DNA of 33,051 nt from DASZUC01 sp035547775 (GTDB lineage Bacteria > Patescibacteriota > Saccharimonadia > Saccharimonadales > UBA4665): contig DASZUC010000009.1 of NCBI GenBank assembly GCA_035547775.1, forward strand, positions 1 to 33,051, written 5' to 3'. The translations under genes were made by a program, and so were the position numbers. The notes under the pieces are model-generated. The model was not told where the DNA came from. It saw only the letters and a list, made by a program, of their open reading frames with translations, and made no database searches. Position 1 is the first letter of the stretch. The number at the start of each line of letters is the position of its first letter. Positions 22,801 through 30,189 of this stretch are shown piece by piece.

Positions 22801-25800
22801 GCGATAGTCGCACCATTAAAGCTGGTGGAGTTAATCGTTGCCCCATTGAAAGCTGTACTGCTAATCGTGGCACCGTTCAGACCAGTCGAAACGATGGTAG
22901 CACCGTTGTAAGTGCCACCAGTCACTGCCCCGCCAACACTGAGCGTACCGTCGAGCGTCAGATTAGTATTGTGACCAGCATGCGAGTTACTGAGGTCAAT
23001 GTTTACATCGGCGTTACCAAGATCGCTGGCTGTATTCTGTAAGCTGGTAGCCAGTAAGTTACCAGTAACTGCAGCCGTGCCAAGGTCAACATTTGAGCAG
23101 GTTAGGTTGCCGCTAGCATCAATATGAGTGGCAAAGCTGTTGCTTGCACAGTCGCTGGGGTTGCCGGCTAAGGCGGTTGCAGTGCCAGCGTTGCCAGAGA
23201 CATTACCCGTCACGTCGCCAGTGACATTACCATTTACATTACCGGTTAGATCACCCGTTACATTTCCCGTTACGTTACCAGTAAGGTCACCTGTGACGTT
23301 GCCACTTAAGGCGCCTTGGAGGTTTGTCACGTTGAGTGTCTGCGTGCCGTTATCATAAGTAAAGCCACTGTCGCCACCCAGCGTGCTGCCGCTACTAAAG
23401 TAAGAGACTTCGCCGGCTACACCTGAACCAGTAATGCCGCCGCCACTGGCACAGCTTCCCCAGTGGGGTGCTACACCAGCCCCGTTCGACAATAAACAGG
23501 CACCGCCGGCCGTGTCAGCCAAAGTAGTGATTGCACTTGTGCCATTACCAATCAGTAGACCACCGGCAGTGATCGTACCGAGACCAGTGCCACCGCGGGC
23601 TACGCCCAAGGTGCCAGAGGTAAGAATGCCAGTATCGGCAGTCACATTTTGCAGGACATGACCCGAGGTAATTACATTGCTGCCATTGATAGTCAACGAG
23701 TTGGCAGTTGCTACGCCATCAATTGTCAGGTTGGTAGCAAAACCGGCATGACTGTTGCTGAGGTCAATAGTGACGTCGGCAGCACCCAAATCAGCGGCAG
23801 CGTTTTGCAGATTGGTGGCCAGCAGGTTGCCAGTCACATCAGCCGAACCGACATCCACATGACCACAACTCAGGTTGCCACTGGCGTCGATAGTCGTCGC
23901 AAAGGTATTGGAGGCACAGTCGCTCGGATTGCTGGCTAGGGCGGTGGCCGTGTCGGCGTTGCCAGTTACATCTCCGGTTACGTCGCCGTTCACATTGCCA
24001 GTGAGGTTAGCAGTCACACTGCCGCTGCCGATGGTCACCCCGTTGAAACTTGTAGAGTTGATTGTCGCACCATTGATACCGGTACTGGCGATAGTGGCGC
24101 CGTTGACTGTAGTGGCACCACTAATAGCACCACTCAACGTGAGTGACGTCAGCGTGCCTACGGCCGTGATACCCGTGTAAGAACCACTTAAGTGACTACT
24201 GCCAACCGTACCACTTAAGTTAGCAGCTGTTAGACTCGTTAATTGCGAGCCATTTACAGCTGGCAGTTGACCTGAACCATCCAACTGAACGAGCTCGTTG
24301 TTGCCATTAAAGGTGTTCCCTGCCGTGGTGACATCAGATTGCAAAGCGGTGTCGGCAATTGAAGCAGTCGGCAAACTAACCGTCCCGCTGGCAACCGTTA
24401 GGCCCGCTAGGTCGCCTACCATAGTGATATTGCTGTAGTTGGTGCTATTGTTGAAATTGGCGTTGGTAACCGTACCGCTCAAACTACCGGCACTGGTAGC
24501 AGTGTCAGCATTACCGGTGAGGTCGCCGGTCACGTTGCCGGTTACATCACCGAGCACATCGCCAGTTAGGTTGCCAGTCACATCACCAATCAGATCACCG
24601 CTGAAGGTAGCGGCCGTAATCGTGCCATCTGTCGTCAGATTAGTAACACGACCGGCGTGTGAATTGCTGAGAATAATGTTGACATCAGTGTTGCCCAGAT
24701 CGCTGGCGGTATTTTGCAAGCTTGTCGCCAACAGATTGCCCGTCACAGCGGTGGTGCCCAGGTCAACGTTGGAACAGCCAAGATTGCCACTGGCATCGAT
24801 AGTTGTAGCAAAGCTATTGCTGGCACAATCATTTGGATTACTGGCCAGGGCCGTGGCGGTGTCGGCATTGCCCGTAACATTACCCGTTACATCACCTGTA
24901 ACATCACCTGTAACATCTCCGATTACATCGCCATTCACATTACCAGTGACATTGCCAGTCAAATCACCACTGAACAATCCTTGGATGTTGGTCGCGGTAA
25001 GCGTTTGCGTGCCGTCGTCATAAGTAAAACCGCCATCGCCACCTAGCGTGGAGCCGCTATTAAAGTAGGCCACTTGGCCAGTTGTGCCAGAACCAGTAAT
25101 ACCGCCGCCACTGGCACAGCTTCCCCAGTGTGGAGCCACGCCCGCACCATTAGATAACAAACAAGCACCACTAGCCGTGTCGGCCAAGGTGGTGATTGCA
25201 CTTGTGCCATTACCGATTAATAAACCGCCAGCAGTGATGGTGGCCAGACCAGTGCCCCCTCGGACTACACCCAAAGTACCAGAGGTTAAAATGCCAGTGC
25301 TCGCAGTCACGTTTTGGAGCGCTCCAGCAGCCGTAATGACACTACTGCCGTTAATGGTCAGGGAGTTTGCCGAGACGCTGCCACTGAAACTTGGGCTACT
25401 CACTACATCTAAAGTATTAGCCGTCACACCACCACCCGCTGTTGCCGTAAGCGAACCGGTTAGATTACCACTACCGGTGAAGCTGAGATCAGTATTGCCC
25501 TCGGCAGCCACACCAGCACTTGAGCCAAAATTGACGCTCAGCGTTGGGTTAGCAGCCGTACCAGCCACCGTCAGGCTACCATCAGCCGCAGCCAGCGATT
25601 CCACATAGGCACCGCTCGTATTGCTGCCCAGCACAATCGCCGCACAGCTCAAATTACCCTGGGCATCAATACTTTGGGCAAAATCGGTCGCTCCACAATC
25701 AGTTGGATTAGCAGCCAGTGCCGTAGCCGTACCAGCATTACCTGAAACGTCACCCGTCACATTCCCGGTCAGGTTACCAGTGACATTACCGTTCACATCA

Positions 25801-28439
25801 CCCGTTAGATTACCCGTGACGTCACCATTCACGTTACCGGTGAGGTCACCCGTTACGTCACCGTCTACATTGCCGGTGAGATCACCAGTGACATTACCGT
25901 TTAGATCACCGGTTACGTTGCCTAGCAGATCGGCGGTAACGACACCACCACTAATGTTCACACCATTAAAGCTCGTAGCATCAATAGTTGCACCATTGAA
26001 ACTCGTACTGCCGATAGTGGCGCCGTTAATAGCGTTCGCAGTCAGGTTGCCTACAACATTCAAGTTGCCGCCCAACAAGCTAAAATCATTGCCGGCGTCC
26101 AGTTCTAAAGCGGCACCATTTTGATTCAAGGTTGAGTCACCCACATCAGTGCCATCTGTAAAGACTGCCAGTCGACCAGCAGTGCCTGAGCCACCTAGCC
26201 CACCGCCTCCACCGCCACCGGTACCTTCATCGTCATCACTACAACCCAAAACGCCACTGGAGTTAGTAGTCAGAGCGCCGCCGTTGGCAAACGTGGAACA
26301 GTTAAAGCCACTCAAAATGATTGAGCCAGCTGCCGATAATGTCAGGTTGTGCCCAGCACCGGTCGCTGAAATCCCTACATTGCCGGCATTGGTCAAACTA
26401 CCCGATGTCACACTCGTAAAGGTAGGCGTCGCACTGACAGCCAAGGTTGTGGTAGTAAACCCGCCGCCAGCCGTACCACTAAGGCTACCAGTCAAATTAC
26501 CACCACCAGTAAACGTCAGTGCGGTGTTGCCTTGAGCCGCCTGATTCGCACCAGATCCATAGCTAACACTCAGTGTTGGCACGCTGGCCGTACCACCAAC
26601 CGTCAAGCCAGTGGTCGTGCCAATGGATTGCACATACGCACCTGAGGTGTCTGTACCAAGCACCACGTCACCAGTTGATAATTGCCCGCTGCCATTGGTA
26701 TGTACCACGCCAGCTGATGATAGGCCGGTAAACCGAATAGCGCCGGAGCTGACAAGGCCAGTAGCAGCCGTTACAGCGCCACTAGTATTAACCGCAAATG
26801 CCCCACTTGCAACGCTTAAACTGCCACCTTGCAAAGCGGCCGTCGTACTTATAGTATTAGCAGTACTAATTGAGCCGAAACCACTACTAATGGAGCCGCC
26901 ACTCAGAGCGCCCGTACTCGTAATATTAGTCAAATTACCAGTCGTAATAAGAGTGCCATTGGCATTGGGCACCGTGAAGGTGCGTGTGGTGCCACTGGCG
27001 ACATTACCAATATCAAATTGCGCCTTCTTAGTTGAGTCGGCAGCATCAGTCAGCGTAAAGCCGCTATCTTTAAATGACCAGTTGCCCGTAATGGCTTCAT
27101 TCGCGCTAATCTTAGCAATGCCACTGTTCGTGTAGTCAATCGCTACCGTTGCCGTACCACCACTATTCACGACGTTGAAGTCATTGCCATTAAAGTTAAT
27201 GGCCGTAGCCGTTGGCGTCACGATGGTGCCACCTTCTTCCACTGCCACATTGCCGCCACCACCGCCACCACCATTGGCACAGATCCAAGCACTGCCAGTC
27301 CACTCCAAAATTTGTCCAGCCGTACAGCCACCAAGCAGTTGTAGACCTGACGACGTTGCTTCTAGGCCCGATCCGCTCGTTTGAGTACTTGTTACAACAC
27401 CAGAACTCAGCTTAACTTCTAAGTTATTATTCACAACATCTGTAGTTTGACCCCTGTTGATTCCGAGCGTGAGCTGATTGTTGCTCGAGCTGCCACTTAG
27501 ACCCAACCCAGCAATAACGGTTGTGTCGTTAGTAGTCTGATAGACGTTCGTGATGTTCTGGGCTGGCTGATTATTAGACAGGGTGGAGATAAGCGCCTGA
27601 ACATCCGATGAAAGATTATCGAAGCTTATTCCACCCGGAGCCACCTCATCATTAGTAATGGGCTTAGTAGCAAAAGCCTGGGTACTGGCCGTGGCCGCAC
27701 CTGTAATCGTCTGATTTGTCACGTTGACCGTCAGACCCGAGCTCGGTAGTTGCACAAAGAACGTACTAGGCAGCTCCAGGTTTGGTGCTTTTTGCAAGTC
27801 CTTGATGCTGAGTTTAGTGGGCGATGACTGCTTCACAGCTGATGGCGGCGTCGCTTGGTCGTCTAAATGGGTGTGGGGTTGCCATAAAAGAGCACCGACA
27901 ATAACGAGTAGTACAACTGCTAGTGCCCGCGCCCATCGCGATCGCCACAGATCTATGCGAAAGCTATCATCACCTCTGTTACTTTTGGTAGGCATAACCG
28001 GTTTAGGAGTAGGCTTGGGAACTTGCTGCACACGACTAACTGGCGCCACAGCCATGGCGACTACAGCCGGTGCTGGCTGCATAACCTCTTCGGCCTTAGT
28101 TACATATTCACTAATTGATAGCGGCTGATAGAGACGCTTACCATTATGGTCACGCTTGGAGCGTAGCTTACCCTGCTCTTCAAGTCGTCGCACTGTAGAG
28201 GCTGATACACCGAGGGCTGTAGCCACCTCACTGGTAGTCATTGGCTGGAGGGCCTTAAACTTCTCCAGGTCTTGCTGGAGGAAGTAACGGTTCTTACCAT
28301 CTAAACGATGAGCTTGCAGCTTCCCTGCCCGTTCCCAACGACGGATGGTATCAATTGATACACCTAAAAATTTCGAGGCCTGTCCTATAGAGACATGCTC
28401 GCTACTTTGGTATTGCCGTTTCCCGTTTGGCTCTGCCAT
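19848..28439 (-). CDS. Giant HTH-transmembrane-fibre protein, 2863 residues
   Basis: The N-terminus has two tandem MerR/excisionase-type helix-turn-helix domains: residues 16-61 (SIGQASKFLGVSIDTIRRWE) and 67-113 (TSEVATALGVSASTVRRLEE). A Pro-rich linker (121-165) leads to one membrane helix at about 169-186 (WARALAVVLLVIVGALLW). There is no cleavable signal peptide, so the HTH part would be cytoplasmic and about 2,670 residues external. The exterior is Thr/Ser/Gly/Asn/Val-rich. It includes an Ile-Leu-Glu-Trp-Thr-Gly-Ser-Ala-Trp segment as in tail fibres, four-residue repeats (GNVT/GDLT), ten-residue repeats (NGATIASTSF type), two near-identical ~105-residue modules and five Cys-x(12-16)-Cys loops. 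The C-terminal ~340 residues are less repetitive. The frame is intact. No Shine-Dalgarno sequence is visible. A surface adhesin or fibre is likely; the role of the HTH domains is open. Confidence 0.85.
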   Translation of the reverse strand: MAEPNGKRQYQSSEHVSIGQASKFLGVSIDTIRRWERAGKLQAHRLDGKNRYFLQQDLEKFKALQPMTTSEVATALGVSASTVRRLEEQGKLRSKRDHNGKRLYQPLSISEYVTKAEEVMQPAPAVVAMAVAPVSRVQQVPKPTPKPVMPTKSNRGDDSFRIDLWRSRWARALAVVLLVIVGALLWQPHTHLDDQATPPSAVKQSSPTKLSIKDLQKAPNLELPSTFFVQLPSSGLTVNVTNQTITGAATASTQAFATKPITNDEVAPGGISFDNLSSDVQALISTLSNNQPAQNITNVYQTTNDTTVIAGLGLSGSSSNNQLTLGINRGQTTDVVNNNLEVKLSSGVVTSTQTSGSGLEATSSGLQLLGGCTAGQILEWTGSAWICANGGGGGGGNVAVEEGGTIVTPTATAINFNGNDFNVVNSGGTATVAIDYTNSGIAKISANEAITGNWSFKDSGFTLTDAADSTKKAQFDIGNVASGTTRTFTVPNANGTLITTGNLTNITSTGALSGGSISSGFGSISTANTISTTAALQGGSLSVASGAFAVNTSGAVTAATGLVSSGAIRFTGLSSAGVVHTNGSGQLSTGDVVLGTDTSGAYVQSIGTTTGLTVGGTASVPTLSVSYGSGANQAAQGNTALTFTGGGNLTGSLSGTAGGGFTTTTLAVSATPTFTSVTSGSLTNAGNVGISATGAGHNLTLSAAGSIILSGFNCSTFANGGALTTNSSGVLGCSDDDEGTGGGGGGGLGGSGTAGRLAVFTDGTDVGDSTLNQNGAALELDAGNDFSLLGGNLNVVGNLTANAINGATIGSTSFNGATIDATSFNGVNISGGVVTADLLGNVTGDLNGNVTGDLTGNVDGDVTGDLTGNVNGDVTGNLTGDVNGNVTGNLTGNVTGDVSGNAGTATALAANPTDCGATDFAQSIDAQGNLSCAAIVLGSNTSGAYVESLAAADGSLTVAGTAANPTLSVNFGSSAGVAAEGNTDLSFTGSGNLTGSLTATAGGGVTANTLDVVSSPSFSGSVSANSLTINGSSVITAAGALQNVTASTGILTSGTLGVVRGGTGLATITAGGLLIGNGTSAITTLADTASGACLLSNGAGVAPHWGSCASGGGITGSGTTGQVAYFNSGSTLGGDGGFTYDDGTQTLTATNIQGLFSGDLTGNVTGNVNGDVIGDVTGDVTGDVTGNVTGNADTATALASNPNDCASNSFATTIDASGNLGCSNVDLGTTAVTGNLLATSLQNTASDLGNTDVNIILSNSHAGRVTNLTTDGTITAATFSGDLIGDVTGNLTGDVLGDVTGNVTGDLTGNADTATSAGSLSGTVTNANFNNSTNYSNITMVGDLAGLTVASGTVSLPTASIADTALQSDVTTAGNTFNGNNELVQLDGSGQLPAVNGSQLTSLTAANLSGTVGSSHLSGSYTGITAVGTLTSLTLSGAISGATTVNGATIASTGINGATINSTSFNGVTIGSGSVTANLTGNVNGDVTGDVTGNADTATALASNPSDCASNTFATTIDASGNLSCGHVDVGSADVTGNLLATNLQNAAADLGAADVTIDLSNSHAGFATNLTIDGVATANSLTINGSNVITSGHVLQNVTADTGILTSGTLGVARGGTGLGTITAGGLLIGNGTSAITTLADTAGGACLLSNGAGVAPHWGSCASGGGITGSGVAGEVSYFSSGSTLGGDSGFTYDNGTQTLNVTNLQGALSGNVTGDLTGNVTGNVTGDLTGNVNGNVTGDVTGNVSGNAGTATALAGNPSDCASNSFATHIDASGNLTCSNVDLGTAAVTGNLLATSLQNTASDLGNADVNIDLSNSHAGHNTNLTLDGTLSVGGAVTGGTYNGATIVSTGLNGATISSTAFNGATINSTSFNGATIASTGINGATINSTSFNGVTIGSGAVNGLTISSGALTGVTGITFSSGNLNVGSGTITSGAVNGATIAATSFNGVTIGSGSVTANLTGNVTGNVSGNAGTATALAANPTDCGANTFATTIDAGGNLGCVAIAANNLPSAGADLGNADVTVDLSNTHTGHNTNLVLDGTITTGAVNGATIASTGINGATIASTSFNGVTIGSGAVNGLGISSGALTGVTGITFSSGNLNVGSGTITSGAVNGATIASTSFNGVSIGSGAVNGVTLSSGALTGVTGITFTSGNLNVGSGTITSGAINGATIASTGINGATINSTSFNGATISSTGISGAGAFSVASTGGSNDLTLTSGSGTVGLTATKVATTAGLTFDLANASDDTFQITNSNGTGKANLSVEGTVTGGTYNGATISSTAFNGATINSTSFNGVTIGSNAVNGLGISSGTLTGVTGITFSSGNLNVGSGTITSGAINGATIASTGINGATINSTSFNGATISSTGISGAGAFGVTSTGAGNNLTLTSGSGTIGLAASTLQTSNSLNLNLNSAAADTTFTLQNTDATKKANLSVEGTVNGSTIASTTFNGVTIGSGAVNGVTINSGALSGVSTINASGAITGGTYNGATINSTSFNGVTIGSGAVNGVTISSGALSNVTGITLTSGNFNQSASSGTFATGTGAVSLNGDTTVATGKNLTVTNGTTNLTGTLNVTGNSTFTGNISTSNGNLLVQQASTGAAVVLDDQAGKIGNLKAGANKVAFLFDNSGNFGIADDTRTNIAAGNTSGTDLLTILGASGNVGINDTNPSATFSVGASNTFTVDGATGNTHVGGTLGVTGASTLAGLSVTSLRVGTSATAGYVLTSDASGNATWQPQVVQQVYNGTTLTSGGNIIYTAKVTTTASSTGATICLTTNGVCTGTAIFPNNIFSIQVTGQGGTTATTVLTGNVTSISADRRTLIIQTINNALTSSFGGGIGGSTGTANANQYVAGTAYVTVIGN
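20870..22320 (-). repeat. Ten-residue-repeat region of the giant gene
   Basis: About 30-base units encode variants of NGATINSTSF, NGVTIGSGAV and NGLGISSGALTGVTGITFSSG. The pattern of one hydrophobic-Thr-Ile strand per unit suggests a parallel beta-solenoid or a fibre. Smaller stretches of the same type occur at 22560-22930 and 24020-24120. Confidence 0.7.
23190..23315 (-). repeat. 12-base tandem repeats (GNVT type), cluster 2
   Basis: About ten imperfect 12-base units encoding Gly-Asn/Asp-Val/Leu-Thr/Asn. Further short clusters of the same unit are at 22520-22565 and 23958-24020. Each cluster is followed in the protein by the TATALA-x-NP-x-DC segment. Confidence 0.75.
23332..23655 (-). repeat. 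Long internal duplication, copy B
   Basis: This segment is closely similar to 25005-25320. Both encode GGLLIGNGTSAITTLADTA, the Cys loop from SNGAGVAPHWGSC to ASGGGITGSG, and a SGSTLGGD-GFTYD-GTQTL block. The high DNA similarity indicates a recent duplication or conversion. Confidence 0.75.
24500..24605 (-). repeat. 12-base tandem repeats, cluster 3
   Basis: About eight units of the 12-base repeat encoding LIGDVTGNLTGDVLGDVTGN-type sequence. A related cluster lies at 24865-24975. Confidence 0.7.
25005..25320 (-). repeat. Long internal duplication, copy A
   Basis: Partner of 23332-23655 (protein residues about 1040-1145 against 1596-1703). The order of motifs is the same in both copies. Confidence 0.75.
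25740..25930 (-). repeat. 12-base tandem repeats, longest cluster
   Basis: About 15 consecutive 12-base units encode Gly-[Asn/Asp]-[Val/Leu]-[Thr/Asn/Asp]. Variation is mostly at third codon positions and at Asn/Asp, showing selection on the four-residue pattern. The units are contiguous and without spacers, so this is not a CRISPR array. Confidence 0.8.
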
Positions 28440-28447
28440 TTTGTATT

Positions 28448-28467
28448 CAAAATTCTTTTAAATTTTG
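28448..28467 (-). promoter_or_regulatory. Hairpin in the ribosome-binding region of the giant gene
   Basis: CAAAATT and AATTTTG form a 7-bp stem with a 6-base loop, ending nine bases before the ATG at 28439. No Shine-Dalgarno sequence is present. The AT-rich stem is weak but could modulate initiation. Confidence 0.35.
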
Positions 28468-28509
28468 TACTCTGACCTTCACTCGCCTCTGTAAAGAAAG
28501 CTTATGCAT

Positions 28510-28538
28510 AGTATAAACGTAAGCGTCGCGGTATGCAA
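28510..28538 (-). promoter_or_regulatory. Promoter of the giant gene
   Basis: On the minus strand TTGCAT (28533-28538), a 17-base spacer and TATACT (28510-28515), giving a leader of about 64 bases. The palindrome TATGCATA overlaps the -10 edge, and AATGCATAGG overlaps the -35; these could bind a regulator. Confidence 0.6.
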
Positions 28539-28553
28539 TGCATAGGTACAGAT

Positions 28554-28562
28554 TTATCCACA
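28554..28562 (+). other. DnaA-box sequence
   Basis: TTATCCACA, an exact match to the DnaA-box consensus TTATNCACA, about 20 bases upstream of the giant gene's -35. Confidence 0.4.
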
Positions 28563-28997
28563 GCTTTCTTGTATATACACCTATCAGCAGCAAGCAATAT
28601 TGCAGCATATTGCAAAGCCCTAGGAGCCTCTTAGAGCCTTTTAGGGCACATAAACCGCACAATTATGGTTTAGAACGATTACCGCATTCTACGGGCTCTT
28701 CGTAGCTCAAAACACCTTGTAGTAACTCATACAAGATAGCAGCTTGACCCCTTGTCTAGCAGACATAGCATAGATTCGTGCGTCGAATCAACAACGTATG
28801 CGACAGAACTTCGCACTCGACCATGTCGTTTTACCAACATTTGGAGCACTATGTCGTACAATTATTTTATGCAAAATTTAGTAGTGATCTACACAATGAA
28901 ATGTATTTTCTGTTGTAGAGTGATTTACATGGTTAGTATTTTGGCTTGTTAAAGGCTTTGTTGTTAAATAAATAATTACAGAAAATATATATGGGTA

Positions 28998-29006
28998 TTA
29001 TCCACA
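28998..29006 (+). other. DnaA-box sequence, second copy
   Basis: TTATCCACA again, same orientation, 444 bases from the first, at the edge of the most AT-rich stretch. Confidence 0.4.
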
Positions 29007-29442
29007 ATATAGAATTAATAACACCAGCGCTTTATTCATTTTTGTAGTTATAAACGTAAATTATGAATGCTTTTTAAAATATTTTTTACAATAAGAACTA
29101 TTTTTACTGTATATAACAGATAGGATTAAACGTAAGTATTTACACATCGCTTGTTATGTCCATGATCGGTTTATGTACGTTGATTTATTAGCATCTATTA
29201 ATATTGTGGTACGTAATAGATACTACGGCTAATAATTTATAGATTGTTGTATGAATGCCGCTGACTGTACTCACCATAGCGGTGTAGTAAAAATAAGACA
29301 TCACCGTTATTTGATCTACTAAATACAGCAGTCGTTTTTAAATTGTACGACCTATGAATTACAACTACGCAACCCTCTAGGATGCAACTCTTTCGATGTT
29401 GCCATATATCTGCTAAAATATATCTACTCAACAGAGGTAAGT

Positions 29443-30117
29443 ATGCAGACTCAAGCAGCATCCGCCGAACGACCAGTTGCTCACAAAGCTCATGATCGAT
29501 TAACTATCATTAGCGATTTAGGGCGTTTTGCTGTGTTTGATGGTGCCGGTAATCCATTCGCGAGCACTTTGGCACAAAACGTCTTTAATAAAATGCACGA
29601 GTCTGAGCAATTGCCAACTCTGCGGCGAACTTTTGCCATGATCCAAGACCTGTTACTCAGGCGACTGAATGGCCAAATGCTCACCACCGGCACTGCTGCC
29701 GGCATCCGCCACGATAAAGTCTCAGCTACCACCTGGCTCGACTATGCCCATGCAGGCGACTCGTCCCTAGTGATTCACGATCACACTACGGGTGCTACCA
29801 CCAAGCTTACTCGTGACGACAGCTTCCGCGACCCAGCCACAGGGATAACGTTTGCACCTAACTTCTTGGGAGCAGCCGGTCATACGCTAGAACAATGCAA
29901 CACCATCCCCTTACCCCGCCGCGCTACCCTCGCTCTCTTTACCGATGGCATCACGGACGACACGCACCCTCGTCGTGGCCTCCAAGACAGCACACTTGAG
30001 ATGATTATGGCCAGCCAGGACACTCCCACAGCTAAGGCTCGTGCCATCCTAGGAGGCTCTCGGATTAATGACGACGCTTCGGTAATTGTTATCGAACACT
30101 CCGCGGTCTCGCCCTAG
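29443..30117 (+). CDS. PP2C-like (PPM family) protein phosphatase
   Basis: The 224-residue protein keeps the metal-binding motifs of PPM phosphatases: an N-terminal Asp in IISDLGRFAVFDGAGNP (Asp25 and Asp33), AHAGDSSLVI (about 102-111), LALFTDGITDD (Asp168) and SRINDDASVIVIE (Asp210/211). The DGAGN variant of DGxGG and the small size (no insert) resemble SpoIIE/PP2C-like bacterial phosphatases. It would dephosphorylate Ser/Thr on proteins in the cytoplasm; no membrane helix or sensor domain is present. No Ser/Thr kinase is in the window. AGAGGTAAG precedes the ATG, with TAAAAT upstream as a possible -10. Confidence 0.88.
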   Translation: MQTQAASAERPVAHKAHDRLTIISDLGRFAVFDGAGNPFASTLAQNVFNKMHESEQLPTLRRTFAMIQDLLLRRLNGQMLTTGTAAGIRHDKVSATTWLDYAHAGDSSLVIHDHTTGATTKLTRDDSFRDPATGITFAPNFLGAAGHTLEQCNTIPLPRRATLALFTDGITDDTHPRRGLQDSTLEMIMASQDTPTAKARAILGGSRINDDASVIVIEHSAVSP

Positions 30118-30142
30118 CTAATAGGCCAGATTTGCCCATATA

Positions 30143-30170
30143 AAAAGACCCCTCCGAGAAGGGGTCTTTT
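30143..30170. terminator. Bidirectional terminator
   Basis: AAAAGACCCCT and AGGGGTCTTTT form a perfect 11-bp stem with a 6-base loop and A/T runs on both sides. It serves both the phosphatase gene (plus) and the convergent secreted-protein gene (minus). Confidence 0.92.
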
Positions 30171-30189
30171 ATTACCGAGAGTCTCTAAA

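Larger units (their letters stand above)
28440..29442. other. AT-rich 1-kb intergenic region upstream of the giant gene
   Basis: No convincing gene was found. The left part (28440-28660) holds the giant gene's leader and promoter, the palindrome GCAATATTGC (28594-28603), and the near-direct repeats GAGCCTCTTA and GAGCCTTTTA (about 28626-28645). Two perfect TTATCCACA sequences (DnaA-box type) lie at 28554-28562 and 28998-29006. TAAACGTAA occurs at 28514, 29051 and 29127. From about 28950 to 29240 the DNA is very AT-rich. No dnaA or dnaN is in the window, so an origin is only one possibility. Confidence 0.5.

Noticed and set aside
20977..25608. Long open frames on the plus strand opposite the giant gene
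   Set aside because: They are hydrophobic Pro/Leu/Val mirror images of the repetitive minus-strand gene, share its repeat phase, and have no ribosome-binding sites.
25740..25930. CRISPR-like appearance of regular short repeats
   Set aside because: Units are 12 bases, contiguous, without spacers, and in frame with the coding sequence.
28447..28662. A 71-codon minus-strand frame upstream of the giant gene
   Set aside because: It runs through the predicted promoter and leader, has no ribosome-binding site and resembles no family.
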